Part shown: one piece after another, positions 31,365 to 40,198 of the stretch | Layout of the letters: each line of letters begins with the position of its first letter | Numbering within the stretch: the first letter of the stretch is position 1 | NCBI RefSeq assembly: GCF_040605635.1 | Contig: NZ_JBEXDG010000001.1 | Span: forward strand, 434,001 to 498,000 | Direction: 5' to 3' | Source of the DNA: Dactylosporangium sp040605635 | GTDB lineage: Bacteria > Actinomycetota > Actinomycetes > Mycobacteriales > Micromonosporaceae | Length of the DNA: 64,000 nucleotides | The notes under the pieces: generated by a model | Databases searched by the model: none | Told to the model about the DNA's origin: nothing | What the model saw: only the letters and a program-made list of their open reading frames with translations | Made by a program: the position numbers and the translations under genes

Positions 31365-32210
31365 TCAGCCCTCCTGAGGCGTCTCTGCCGCTGCTTGCTC
31401 CACCGGGGCGGCCTCGGGGGTCACCTCGGCGGCCTGGGCCGCGGCTGCGGCCCGACCGGCCTCGGTGCCGCCGGCGGTCGTGCCGGAGGAACCAGAGCGA
31501 CCACGACGCGGCCGTTCGGGCCGGTCGGTGCGCTCGCGACGGCCACCGCGCGGAGCGGCGGCCTCAGCCGGCGCCTCACGACCCGGGACGGCGTCGCCCT
31601 TGTAGATCCAGACCTTCACGCCGATGCGGCCGAAGGTGGTACGAGCCTCGAAGAAGCCGTACTCGATGTTGGCGCGCAGCGAGTGCAGCGGAACGCGACC
31701 CTCACGGTAGAACTCCGTGCGGCTCATCTCGGCGCCGCCGAGGCGGCCGGAGACCTGCACCCGGATGCCCTTGACGAGCGTGTTCTTCATCGCGGACTGC
31801 ATCGCCTTGCGCATCGCCCGGCGGAAGCTGACCCGGCTGGACAGCTGCTCGGCCACGCCCTGCGCGACGAGCTGCGCGTCCGACTCGGGGCTCTTCACCT
31901 CGAGGATGTTGAGCTGCACCTGCTTGCCGGTGAGCTTCTCCAGCTCGTTGCGGATGCGGTCGGCCTCGGCGCCCTTGCGGCCGATGACGATGCCCGGGCG
32001 GGCCGTGTGGATGTCCACACGGACCCGGTCGCGGGTGCGCTCGATGTCGACCTTCGCGATGCCGGCGCGCTCAAGGCCCTTGGACATCATCCGACGGATC
32101 TTGACGTCCTCGGCGATGTAGTCCTTGTACAGCTTGTCGGCGTACCAGCGGGACTTCCAGTCGGTGCTGATGCCGAGCCGGAACCCGTGCGGGTGAACCT
32201 TCTGACCCAT
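31365..32210 (-). CDS. rpsC: 30S ribosomal protein S3
   Basis: 281 residues. The KH domain (PGIVIGRKGAEADRIRNELE) and C-terminal domain are complete; mRNA entry helicase. A Pro/Ala/Gly/Arg-rich tail of about 60 residues follows position 220. ATG shares one base with the rplV TAA. Confidence 0.98.
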   Translation of the reverse strand: MGQKVHPHGFRLGISTDWKSRWYADKLYKDYIAEDVKIRRMMSKGLERAGIAKVDIERTRDRVRVDIHTARPGIVIGRKGAEADRIRNELEKLTGKQVQLNILEVKSPESDAQLVAQGVAEQLSSRVSFRRAMRKAMQSAMKNTLVKGIRVQVSGRLGGAEMSRTEFYREGRVPLHSLRANIEYGFFEARTTFGRIGVKVWIYKGDAVPGREAPAEAAAPRGGRRERTDRPERPRRGRSGSSGTTAGGTEAGRAAAAAQAAEVTPEAAPVEQAAAETPQEG

Positions 32211-32755
32211 TACTCGGTCCCTTCCTCGGCGTCAGCCTTCGGCGCCGCCTTCTTCGCCGCGGCCTTCTTCGCCGGCGCGGCCTTCTTGGCCGTCGTTGAC
32301 TCGACCTCGTCGGTCTCGTCGGTCTCCGGCGTCACGGCCTTGGCGGCCTTGGTCGCCTTCGCCACGCCGGCCTTCGCCGCGCGGGCCTGGGTCGCCGGGA
32401 CGCTCTCGACCACGATGGTGATGTGGCTCGTGCGCTTGCGGATCCGGTACGCGCGACCCTGCGCCCGCGGCCGGAACCGCTTGAGCGTCGGGCCCTCGTC
32501 GACATATGCCTCGGCGACCAGGAGCGAGTCCGGGTCGAGCCGCTCATTGTTCTCTGCGTTGGCGATGGCGCTCGCGAGCACCTTGTAGACCGGCTCGCTC
32601 GCGGACTGCGGGGCGAACTGCAGCACCGTGAGTGCGTCGCGGGCGGGAAGCCCACGGACGAGGTTCACCACACGGCGCGCCTTCATGGGCGACACGCGCA
32701 CATGGCGCGCGATCGCCCGGGCACCGGGCAGCGCCGCCGCTGCTTTTGTTGGCAT
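32210..32755 (-). CDS. rplV: 50S ribosomal protein L22
   Basis: 181 residues. The L22 core (RHVRVSPMKARRVVNLVRGL, NAENNERLDPDSLLVAEAYV) has a loop in the exit tunnel. A C-terminal tail of about 60 residues rich in Ala, Lys and Glu follows, resembling a histone-like Lys/Ala tail. Confidence 0.97.
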   Translation of the reverse strand: MPTKAAAALPGARAIARHVRVSPMKARRVVNLVRGLPARDALTVLQFAPQSASEPVYKVLASAIANAENNERLDPDSLLVAEAYVDEGPTLKRFRPRAQGRAYRIRKRTSHITIVVESVPATQARAAKAGVAKATKAAKAVTPETDETDEVESTTAKKAAPAKKAAAKKAAPKADAEEGTE

Positions 32756-32781
32756 TGGGAAATCCCCTTTAGTTGGCTGCC

Positions 32782-33063
32782 TTAGCGGCGGCGGCTCTTC
32801 CGGTCGTCCTTCTCGTGACCCTTGAAGGTGCGGGTCAGCGCGAACTCGCCGAGCTTGTGCCCGACCATCGCCTCCGTCACGAAGACGGGAACGTGCTTAC
32901 GCCCGTCGTGGACGGCGATCGTGTGCCCGAGCATGTCGGGGATGATCGTCGATCGGCGCGACCAGGTCTTGATGACGTTCTTGGAGTTCTTGGCGTTCTG
33001 GACTTCCACCTTCTTGATGAGGTGGTCGTCGACGAACGGGCCCTTCTTGAGGCTGCGAGGCAT
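32782..33063 (-). CDS. rpsS: 30S ribosomal protein S19
   Basis: 93 residues: MPRSLKKGPFVDDHLIKKVE, WSRRSTIIPDMLGHTIAVHD, VGHKLGEFALTRTFKGH. Canonical. Confidence 0.98.
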   Translation of the reverse strand: MPRSLKKGPFVDDHLIKKVEVQNAKNSKNVIKTWSRRSTIIPDMLGHTIAVHDGRKHVPVFVTEAMVGHKLGEFALTRTFKGHEKDDRKSRRR

Positions 33064-33075
33064 TGCTCAGGCTCC

Positions 33076-33915
33076 TTAGCCGCGCTTCCGGGTGGCGTAA
33101 CGCCTACGGACGATGAGTCGGTCGCTCGGCTGGCCCTTGCGCCGCGTACGGCCCTCCGGCTTGCCCTTCGGGTTGACCGGGTGGCGACCACCAGAGGTCT
33201 TACCCTCACCACCACCGTGCGGGTGGTCGACAGGGTTCATGGCGACACCACGAACGGTCGGGCGCTTGCCCTTCCAGCGCATGCGGCCGGCCTTGCCCCA
33301 GTTGATGTTCGACTGGTCGGCGTTGCCGATCTCGCCGATGGTGGCCCGGCAGGCCACCTCCACGCGCCGGATCTCGCCGGACGGCATGCGCAGCGTCGCG
33401 TACTGGCCCTCACGGCCCAGCAGCTGGACGCCGACGCCGGCCGAACGGGCGAGCTTCGCGCCGCCGCCCGGGCGCAGCTCCACCGCGTGCACGGTGGTGC
33501 CGACCGGGATGTTGCGCAGCTGCAGGTTGTTGCCCGGCTTGATGTCGGCGCCGACCCCGGCCTCGACACGGTCGCCCTGCTTCAGGTCCTTCGGCGCGAT
33601 GATGTAGCGCTTCTCGCCGTCGGCGTAGTGCAGCAGCGCGATCCGCGCGGTCCGGTTGGGGTCGTACTCGATGTGCGCGACCTTGGCGGGGATCCCGTCC
33701 TTGTCGGCACGCCGGAAGTCGATCAACCGGTACTGGCGCTTGTGGCCGCCGCCCTGGTGGCGCGCGGTGACGCGGCCGTGGACGTTGCGTCCGCCCTTGC
33801 TGGGCAGCGGGACGAGGAGCGACTTCTCCGGCGTCGATCGGGTGATCTCCGCGAAGTCGGCAACGCTCGAACCACGACGACCCGGGGTCGTCGGCTTGTA
33901 TTTACGGATAGCCAT
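33076..33915 (-). CDS. rplB: 50S ribosomal protein L2
   Basis: 279 residues needed for subunit association and peptidyl transfer. MAIRKYKPTTPGRRGSSV, the RQ-GGGHKRQYRLIDFRR segment and the conserved VRGVAMNPVDHPHGGGEGKT loop with its essential His are present. Confidence 0.99.
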   Translation of the reverse strand: MAIRKYKPTTPGRRGSSVADFAEITRSTPEKSLLVPLPSKGGRNVHGRVTARHQGGGHKRQYRLIDFRRADKDGIPAKVAHIEYDPNRTARIALLHYADGEKRYIIAPKDLKQGDRVEAGVGADIKPGNNLQLRNIPVGTTVHAVELRPGGGAKLARSAGVGVQLLGREGQYATLRMPSGEIRRVEVACRATIGEIGNADQSNINWGKAGRMRWKGKRPTVRGVAMNPVDHPHGGGEGKTSGGRHPVNPKGKPEGRTRRKGQPSDRLIVRRRYATRKRG

Positions 33916-33927
33916 CGTCTATACCCC

Positions 33928-34230
33928 TCAGCTGACCGGTCCGCCGAAGGCTTCGATCCGGTCACCGTCGGCGAGCTTGACCATCGCCCGCTTCGTGTCC
34001 TTGCGCTTGCCCCAACCCGTGCGGGTCCGCTTGCGCTTGCCTTCGCGGTTGATGGTGTTGACCGACAGGACGCGGACGCTGAAGATCTGCTGGATCGCGA
34101 TCTTGATCTCGGTCTTGTTCGCGTCCGGGTGCACCAGGAACGTGTACCAGTTGCGGTTGAGCTCGCTGTAGCTCTTCTCAGAGACCACCGGCTGGATGAT
34201 CACGTCGCGTGGATCGGCGATCGTCGCCAT
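33928..34230 (-). CDS. rplW: 50S ribosomal protein L23
   Basis: 100 residues at the tunnel exit, docking site for trigger factor and SRP: DVIIQPVVSEKSYSELN, HPDANKTEIKIAIQQIFSV. Two bases upstream of rplD's stop. Confidence 0.98.
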   Translation of the reverse strand: MATIADPRDVIIQPVVSEKSYSELNRNWYTFLVHPDANKTEIKIAIQQIFSVRVLSVNTINREGKRKRTRTGWGKRKDTKRAMVKLADGDRIEAFGGPVS

Positions 34231-34232
34231 GA

Positions 34233-34892
34233 TCAGGCCTCCTCAGTGGTCTCGTCGGCGCTGTTGTCCGCCGGCACGCCCAGGAACTCGTCGAGCGCCG
34301 CGGCCGTGAAGATGACCTGGTCGGCGACGAGCACGTCGTGCGTGTTGAGCTGGTCGGCCACCAGGAGGTGCACCGACTGCTCGTTGCGCAGGCTCAGCCA
34401 GTTGGCCTCGTCGTCGCGCGGCAGGACCACGAGGACGCGGCGCGCGTCGGTGATCCCACGCAGCACCTTGAGAGCGTCCTTGGTCTTCGGCGCGTCGCCG
34501 CTGATGAAGCTCTCCACGACGTGGATGCGACCCTCGCGGGCCCGGTCGGAGAGCGCCCCGCGCAGCGCGGCGGCCTTCATCTTCTTGTTCACCCGCTGGG
34601 TGTAGTCACGCGGCACGGGGCCGTGCGTGACGCCACCGCCGGTGAACTGCGGCGCGCGGATCGAGCCCTGACGGGCGCGGCCGGTGCCCTTCTGCTTGTA
34701 GGGCTTGCGGCCACCGCCGGACACCTCGCCCCGCGTCTTGACCTTGTGCGTGCCCTGGCGGGCCGCGGCGAGCTGGGCCACGACGACCTGGTGCAGCAGC
34801 GGGATGCTGGCCTGCGCGTCGAAGATCGCGTCCGGCAGCTCGACGGTGCCGTTCGTGGCGCCGTCAACCGTCTTGATGTCAACGGTGGTCAC
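34233..34892 (-). CDS. rplD: 50S ribosomal protein L4
   Basis: 219 residues with the tunnel-lining loop (GEVSGGGRKPYKQKGTGRAR, QGSIRAPQFTGGGVTHGP). GTG 34892 overlaps the rplC stop (GTGA) and gives VTTVDIKTVDG; a longer in-frame extension overlapping rplC is not conserved. In E. coli L4 autoregulates the S10 operon; the long leader upstream of rpsJ makes a similar role possible here. Confidence 0.97.
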   Translation of the reverse strand: MTTVDIKTVDGATNGTVELPDAIFDAQASIPLLHQVVVAQLAAARQGTHKVKTRGEVSGGGRKPYKQKGTGRARQGSIRAPQFTGGGVTHGPVPRDYTQRVNKKMKAAALRGALSDRAREGRIHVVESFISGDAPKTKDALKVLRGITDARRVLVVLPRDDEANWLSLRNEQSVHLLVADQLNTHDVLVADQVIFTAAALDEFLGVPADNSADETTEEA

Positions 34893-35560
34893 TTGGTGAT
34901 CCCACCCTTCTGCGACTTCAGGTCGACCTTCGCGGCACTGCGCAGCAGCACGAGGCTGCCCTTCGGGCCGGGGACCGCACCCCTGATCAGGATCAGACCC
35001 TGCTCCAGCTCGACCGCCTGGACGGTGAGGTTCTGCACGGTGAAGCGCACCCCACCCATGCGGCCGGCCATCTTCACGCCCTTGAAGACGCGACCCGGGG
35101 TCGCGCAGGCGCCGATGGAACCCGGCGAGCGGTGCTTGCGCTCGACACCGTGGCTCGCGCGCAGGCCGTGGAAGCCGTGCCGCTTCATGACACCGGCGTA
35201 GCCCTTGCCCTTGGTGCGGCCGGTCACGTCGATGCGCTGGCCCGCGGTGAAGCTCTCGGCGGTGATCTCCTGGCCGAGCGAGTATTCGCCGGCGTCGGTG
35301 GTCCGCAGCTCCACGATGTGACGACGGGGGGCGACGTCCGCCTTGGCGAAGTGGCCCGACCGCGGCTTGTTGACCTTGCGCGGGTCGATCTGGCCCCACG
35401 CGAGCTGGACCGCGGAGTAACCGTCGTTGTCAGCCGTGCGCACCTGGGTCACGACGCACGGGCCGGCCTGCACCACAGTCACCGGGACGACCTTGCCGTT
35501 GTCCCAGATCTGGGTCATGCCGAGCTTCTCACCCAGGATGCCCTTGACTTGCCTGTCCAT
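34889..35560 (-). CDS. rplC: 50S ribosomal protein L3
   Basis: 223 residues: GILGEKLGMTQIWDNGKVVP, RTKGKGYAGVMKRHGFHGLR, GSIGACATPGRVFKGVKMAG. Intact. Confidence 0.98.
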   Translation of the reverse strand: MDRQVKGILGEKLGMTQIWDNGKVVPVTVVQAGPCVVTQVRTADNDGYSAVQLAWGQIDPRKVNKPRSGHFAKADVAPRRHIVELRTTDAGEYSLGQEITAESFTAGQRIDVTGRTKGKGYAGVMKRHGFHGLRASHGVERKHRSPGSIGACATPGRVFKGVKMAGRMGGVRFTVQNLTVQAVELEQGLILIRGAVPGPKGSLVLLRSAAKVDLKSQKGGITK

Positions 35561-35571
35561 AAGTCCGGTCC

Positions 35572-35880
35572 CTACAGCTTGATCTCGATGTCGACACCAG
35601 CCGGCAGGTCGAGCCGCATGAGCGAGTCAACCGTCTTCGGGGTCGGGTCGATGATGTCGATCAGACGCTTGTGCGTGCGCATCTCGAAGTGCTCGCGCGA
35701 GTCCTTGTACTTGTGCGGCGAGCGGATCACGCAGTAGCGGTTGATCTCAGTGGGCAGCGGCACCGGCCCAGCGACCTGAGCCCCGGTGCGCGTGACCGTC
35801 TCGACGATCTTCCGCGCCGAGGAGTCGACGACCTCGTGGTCGTAGGCCTTGAGCCGGATGCGGATCTTCTGTCCCGCCAT
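35572..35880 (-). CDS. rpsJ: 30S ribosomal protein S10
   Basis: 102 residues (MAGQKIRIRLKAYDHEVVDS ... VDIEIKL). S10 also pairs with NusB in antitermination and binds NusG. ATG 35880 is fixed by the conserved N-terminus. First gene of the S10 operon with a 5' leader of about 320 bases. Confidence 0.98.
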   Translation of the reverse strand: MAGQKIRIRLKAYDHEVVDSSARKIVETVTRTGAQVAGPVPLPTEINRYCVIRSPHKYKDSREHFEMRTHKRLIDIIDPTPKTVDSLMRLDLPAGVDIEIKL

Positions 35881-35968
35881 GGTGGCTTCAGTTCCCTCTC
35901 TCATGCGAAGTCTCTCGACCTCGCGGAACCCCGAAGGGTCCGGTGCCGCCTATTTGGTCTGTCCGACC

Positions 35969-35988
35969 CCCGCGGTCGGGCGTGTCGC
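35969..35988 (-). promoter_or_regulatory. Leader element shared with rpsL, copy 1
   Basis: cccgcggtcgggcgtgtcgc, identical to 40643-40662. On the transcript, CCGACC and GGTCGG around it can form a 6-bp hairpin. It lies 89-108 bases upstream of rpsJ. Confidence 0.6.
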
Positions 35989-36118
35989 GGCCAAGGGCCA
36001 GGCTCCGCCACCGACGTCCTTCTCAGGACTGCTGGTGGCTTCCGGAGACCTACCCCAGGGCGTGCCACGCCCAAAACGCAGGGGCGCGCGCCAGTCGCAA
36101 GACTGACGCCGCGCGGAA

Positions 36119-36186
36119 GCGGTCGAGACTTCTCCAAGAGCTGCCACTTGTGGCGTAACAGCTCAGCATCGAGCAGTCTCGACCGC
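36119..36186 (-). promoter_or_regulatory. Nested stem-loop at the 5' end of the S10 transcript
   Basis: Outer perfect 12-bp stem (36119-36130 with 36175-36186) enclosing gagct / agctc and gccac / gtggc helices. It starts about 20 bases downstream of the -10 box, so it would begin near nucleotide 13 of the RNA. It has no U-run, arguing against a simple terminator. Confidence 0.6.
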
Positions 36187-36205
36187 CCCGCGACGCAACC
36201 CGACC

Positions 36206-36235
36206 ATTATGCCGCACGAGGTGCGACAAAGTGAA
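36206..36235 (-). promoter_or_regulatory. Candidate S10 operon promoter
   Basis: Minus-strand TTCACT, 18-base spacer, CATAAT. It lies 20 bases after the tuf stop and about 326 bases before rpsJ. The start region is GC-rich, as in stringently controlled promoters. Confidence 0.55.
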
Positions 36236-36254
36236 ATCGGGGTGCCTCAGGTCT

Positions 36255-37448
36255 TTACTTGAGGATCTTCGTCACACGGCCGGCGCCGACGGTGCGACCA
36301 CCCTCGCGGATCGCGAAGCGGAGGTTTTCCTCCATCGCGATGGGCTGGATGAGCGACACGGTCATCGCGGTGTTGTCGCCGGGCATGATCATCTCGGTGC
36401 CTTCCGGCAGCGTGACGACGCCCGTGACGTCCGTGGTGCGGAAGTAGAACTGCGGCCGGTAGTTCTGGAAGAACGGGGTGTGCCGGCCACCTTCCTCCTT
36501 GGAGAGGATGTAGACGGTCGCCTCGAACTCGGTGTGCGGGGTGTTGCTACCCGGCTTCACCACGACCATGCCGCGCTCGACGTCCTCGCGCTTGATACCA
36601 CGCAGGAGCAGACCGACGTTCTCGCCGGCACGCGCCTCGTCGAGGATCTTGCGGAACATCTCGATCGCCGTGCAGGTGGTCTTCATCGACTTGGCACGGA
36701 TGCCAACGATCTCGACCTCCTCGTTCGGCTTGAGGATGCCACGCTCGACACGACCGGTCACGACCGTGCCACGACCGGTGATCGTGAAGACGTCCTCGAC
36801 GGGCATGAGGAACGGCTTCTCGGTCTCGCGCTCGGGCTGCGGGATCGCGCTGTCCACGGCGCCCATGAGCTCCATGAGGGAGTCCGACCACTTCGGGTCG
36901 CCCTCGAGGGCCTTCAGGGCCGAGACACGCACGACCGGAGCGTCGTCGCCCGGGAACTCCTGGCTCGACAGCAGCTCACGAACCTCGAGCTCGACGAGCT
37001 CCAGGAGCTCCTCGTCGTCGACCATGTCGCTCTTGTTCAGCGCCACCACGATGTAGGGGACGCCGACCTGGCGGGCCAGCAGCACGTGCTCGCGGGTCTG
37101 CGGCATGGGGCCGTCGGTCGCCGCGACCACCAGGATCGCGCCGTCCATCTGCGCGGCACCGGTGATCATGTTCTTGATGTAGTCGGCGTGACCGGGGCAG
37201 TCAACGTGGGCGTAGTGCCGGGCCTCGGTCTGGTACTCGACGTGTGCGATCGAGATCGTGATGCCGCGGGCCTTCTCCTCCGGCGCCTTGTCGATCTCGT
37301 CGAACGGGGTGTAGGGGTTCACGTCCGGCATGCGGTCGTGAAGCACCTTGGTAATGGCCGCCGTCAGCGTCGTCTTCCCGTGGTCGATGTGACCGATGGT
37401 GCCGATGTTGACGTGCGGCTTAGTCCGCTCGAACTTCGCCTTCGCCAC
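36255..37448 (-). CDS. tuf: Elongation factor Tu
   Basis: GTPase delivering aminoacyl-tRNA. 397 residues with G1 GHIDHGKTT, G3 DCPGHADY, G4 NKSD, the effector TITIAHVEY-like ISIAHVEYQTEARHYAHVDC, and the C-terminal GGRTVGAGRVTKILK. It lies 130 bases downstream of fusA. Confidence 0.99.
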   Translation of the reverse strand: MAKAKFERTKPHVNIGTIGHIDHGKTTLTAAITKVLHDRMPDVNPYTPFDEIDKAPEEKARGITISIAHVEYQTEARHYAHVDCPGHADYIKNMITGAAQMDGAILVVAATDGPMPQTREHVLLARQVGVPYIVVALNKSDMVDDEELLELVELEVRELLSSQEFPGDDAPVVRVSALKALEGDPKWSDSLMELMGAVDSAIPQPERETEKPFLMPVEDVFTITGRGTVVTGRVERGILKPNEEVEIVGIRAKSMKTTCTAIEMFRKILDEARAGENVGLLLRGIKREDVERGMVVVKPGSNTPHTEFEATVYILSKEEGGRHTPFFQNYRPQFYFRTTDVTGVVTLPEGTEMIMPGDNTAMTVSLIQPIAMEENLRFAIREGGRTVGAGRVTKILK

Positions 37449-37477
37449 TGGTGTCCTCCTGTGGACTTCTGGTTCGC

Positions 37478-37509
37478 GGTGCGTTGACGCCTGAAGCGGT
37501 CAACGCACC
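37478..37509 (-). other. 11-bp perfect hairpin between fusA and tuf
   Basis: ggtgcgttgac / gtcaacgcacc with a 10-base loop, 29 bases before the tuf start on the minus strand. It could be a partial terminator, an RNA-processing site or a translational switch setting EF-Tu output. No U-run. Confidence 0.5.
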
Positions 37510-37578
37510 CTGTCGACTTGGGTCTGGCGGCTGAAGCCTCAGGCCCGCTGATGCAGCCTCGCGGCCGCGGACCGGGAA

Positions 37579-39678
37579 CTACTCCCCGGTCGCCTTCGCG
37601 ATGATCTCCTTGGCGACGTTCGCGGGAACCTCGGCGTAGGAGTCGAACTGCATCGAGTAGCTCGCCCGGCCCTGGGTCTTCGACCGCAGGTCGCCGACGT
37701 AGCCGAACATTTCCGACAACGGCACCGTGGCGCGGACGACACGGGCACCGCCGCGCTCCTCCATCGCCTGGATGGTGCCGCGCCGGGAGTTGAGGTCGCC
37801 GATCACGTCGCCCATGTTCTCTTCCGGGGTGGTGACCTCGACGGCCATCAACGGCTCGAGGAGGGTGGGAGTAGCCCTGCGGGCCGCCTCCTTCATCACC
37901 ATCGAGCCAGCGATCTTGAACGCCATTTCCGACGAGTCGACCTCGTGGTACTGCCCGTCGAGAAGCGTCAGCTTGACGCCCACCACCGGGTAGCCCGCGA
38001 GCACGCCGTACTGCATCGCGTCCTGGGCGCCGGCGTCGACCGAAGGGATGAACTCCTTCGGGATGCGACCGCCCGAGACCGCGTTGACGAACTCGTAGGT
38101 CGGGCCGTCCGCTGTCATCTCCAGCGGCTCGAGCTTGACGACCACCTTCGCGTACTGACCCGAGCCACCGGTCTGCTTCTTGTGCACGTAGTCGATCTTG
38201 TCGACGACGCCCTTGATGGTCTCGCGGTAGGCCACCTGCGGCTTGCCGATGTTGGCCTCGACGCTGAACTCGCGGCGCATCCGGTCGACCAGGATGTCGA
38301 GGTGCAACTCGCCCATGCCGGCGATGATGGTCTGGCCGGTCTCCTCGTCGTTCTTGACGCGGAAGGTCGGGTCCTCCTCGGCCAGGCGCTGGATGGCGGT
38401 GCCCAGCTTCTCCTGGTCGGCCTTGCTCTTCGGCTCGATCGCGACCTGGATGACCGGCTCCGGGAACGTCATCGACTCCAGGATCACCTGGTGCGCCGGG
38501 TCACAGAGGGTGTCACCCGTGGTGGTCTGCTTGAGACCCTGCACCGCGATGATGTCACCCGCCTGAGCGCTGGGCCGCTCCTCACGCTTGTTCGCGTGCA
38601 TCTGGTAGATCTTGCCGATCCGCTCTTTACGGTCCTTGGTGGAGTTGACCACCTGGGCGCCGGATTCGAGCGTGCCGGAGTAGATGCGCACGTAGGTGAG
38701 CTTGCCGAGGTGCTTGTCCGTCTGGATCTTGAAGGCCAGGGACGAGAACGGCTCGGCATTGTCCGGCTTGCGCAGCAGCGGGGTCTCGCCGTCGGTGGCG
38801 ATGCCCTCGACGGCGGGGATGTCCAGCGGCGACGGGAGGAACTCGACCACGGCGTCGAGCATGGGCTGGACGCCCTTGTTCTTGAACGCCGAGCCACAGA
38901 CGACCGGGTTGAGCTTGCCGGCGATGGTCGCCCGGCGGATCGCGGCCCTGAGCTCCTTGACGTCGAACGTGTCGCCGTCGAGGTAGCGGACCATGATGTC
39001 GTCGTCGGTCTCCGACAGCGTCTCGAGGAGCTTGTCGCGCCACTCGGCCGCCTGGTCGGCGAGATCCGCGGGGATCTCCTCGATGGCGTAGTCCTCGCCC
39101 TTCTGGGTCTCGCCGCGCCACGTGAGCGCACGCATCTCCAGGAGGTCGACGACGCCGATGTGGTCGCCTTCCAGGCCGATCGGGATCTGCAGGACCAGCG
39201 GGGTCGCGTTGAGCCGGTCGATCATCATCTGCACGCAGCGGAAGAAGTCGGCACCGGTGCGGTCCAGCTTGTTGACGAAGCACATACGCGGAACGTTGTA
39301 CTTGTCGGCCTGGCGCCAGACGTTCTCCGTCTGCGGCTCCACGCCGGCCACGCCGTCGTAGACCGCTACCGCACCGTCCAGGACCCGCAGCGACCGCTCG
39401 ACCTCGACCGTGAAGTCGACGTGGCCGGGCGTGTCGATGATCTGGATGACGTGGCCCTTCCACTCGCACTTCGTGGCGGCGGAGGTGATGGTGATGCCCC
39501 GCTCCTGCTCCTGCTCCATCCAGTCCATGACGGCAGCGCCCTCGTGGACTTCACCGATCTTGTACGTGATGCCGGTGTAGAACAGGATGCGCTCAGTCGT
39601 CGTCGTCTTACCGGCGTCGATGTGCGCCATGATGCCGATGTTCCGGACCTTGGCAAGGGCAGCGTCTGAGGCAGCCAC
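37579..39678 (-). CDS. fusA: Elongation factor G
   Basis: Translocation GTPase of 699 residues. G1 AHIDAGKTTTTERILFYTG, G3 DTPGHVDF, G4 NKLDRTG; domains II-V follow, with the domain IV tip near GGSGQYAKVVVKLEP. GTG start. Intact; only one EF-G copy is in the window. Confidence 0.99.
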   Translation of the reverse strand: MAASDAALAKVRNIGIMAHIDAGKTTTTERILFYTGITYKIGEVHEGAAVMDWMEQEQERGITITSAATKCEWKGHVIQIIDTPGHVDFTVEVERSLRVLDGAVAVYDGVAGVEPQTENVWRQADKYNVPRMCFVNKLDRTGADFFRCVQMMIDRLNATPLVLQIPIGLEGDHIGVVDLLEMRALTWRGETQKGEDYAIEEIPADLADQAAEWRDKLLETLSETDDDIMVRYLDGDTFDVKELRAAIRRATIAGKLNPVVCGSAFKNKGVQPMLDAVVEFLPSPLDIPAVEGIATDGETPLLRKPDNAEPFSSLAFKIQTDKHLGKLTYVRIYSGTLESGAQVVNSTKDRKERIGKIYQMHANKREERPSAQAGDIIAVQGLKQTTTGDTLCDPAHQVILESMTFPEPVIQVAIEPKSKADQEKLGTAIQRLAEEDPTFRVKNDEETGQTIIAGMGELHLDILVDRMRREFSVEANIGKPQVAYRETIKGVVDKIDYVHKKQTGGSGQYAKVVVKLEPLEMTADGPTYEFVNAVSGGRIPKEFIPSVDAGAQDAMQYGVLAGYPVVGVKLTLLDGQYHEVDSSEMAFKIAGSMVMKEAARRATPTLLEPLMAVEVTTPEENMGDVIGDLNSRRGTIQAMEERGGARVVRATVPLSEMFGYVGDLRSKTQGRASYSMQFDSYAEVPANVAKEIIAKATGE

Positions 39679-39726
39679 TTCGAATCCCTACTTCGTCTCT
39701 CGTCGGATTGCTTGGTAGAGCGTCGC

Positions 39727-40197
39727 TTACCAGCGGTAGTGCGCGAAGGCCTTGTTGGACTCCGCCATCTTGTGGGTGTCCTCGCGGCGCTTCACAGCGG
39801 CCCCGAGCCCGTTGCTGGCGTCCAGCAGCTCGTTCATGAGCCGCTCCACCATGGTCTTCTCACGACGGGCCCGCGAGTAGCTGACCAGCCAGCGCAGACC
39901 CAGCGTCACGGCCCTGGGAGGGCGCACCTCGACCGGCACCTGGTAGGTCGCGCCACCGACGCGGCGGCTGCGGACCTCGAGGGTCGGCTTGACGTTGTCC
40001 ATCGCGCGCTTCAGCGTGACGACGGGGTCGGTGCCTGACTTCTCCCGGCAGCCTTCGAGGGCGTTGTAGACAACGCGCTCGGCGAGCTGACGCTTGCCCT
40101 CGACCAGGATCTTGTTGATCAGCTGGGTGACGAGCAGGGAGTTGTAGACCGGGTCCGCCACCAGGGGCCGGCGCGGCGCGGGGCCTTTACGCGGCAT
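39727..40197 (-). CDS. rpsG: 30S ribosomal protein S7
   Basis: 156 residues, nucleates head assembly: MPRKGPAPRRPLVADPVYNS, KVMVDGKR-type ILVEGKRQLAERVVYNALEG, RWLVSYSRARREKTMVERL. ATG 40197 is 1 base after the rpsL stop. Confidence 0.98.
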   Translation of the reverse strand: MPRKGPAPRRPLVADPVYNSLLVTQLINKILVEGKRQLAERVVYNALEGCREKSGTDPVVTLKRAMDNVKPTLEVRSRRVGGATYQVPVEVRPPRAVTLGLRWLVSYSRARREKTMVERLMNELLDASNGLGAAVKRREDTHKMAESNKAFAHYRW

Positions 40198-40198
40198 G

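Larger units (their letters stand above)
35881..36254 (-). other. S10 operon leader and promoter region
   Basis: 374 bases between tuf and rpsJ. Reading the minus strand: a promoter (36206-36235), a nested stem at the presumed 5' end (36119-36186), further short hairpins (a near-perfect 9-bp stem gcgccagtc / gactgacgc, and gggcgt / acgccc), then the 20-base element shared with the rpsL leader (35969-35988). No gene is supported. Confidence 0.7.

Noticed and set aside
34233..35399. A single 388-codon protein covering rplD and part of rplC
   Set aside because: Conserved L4 begins at 34892. Upstream codons are the wrong frame of rplC, which is intact to 34889.
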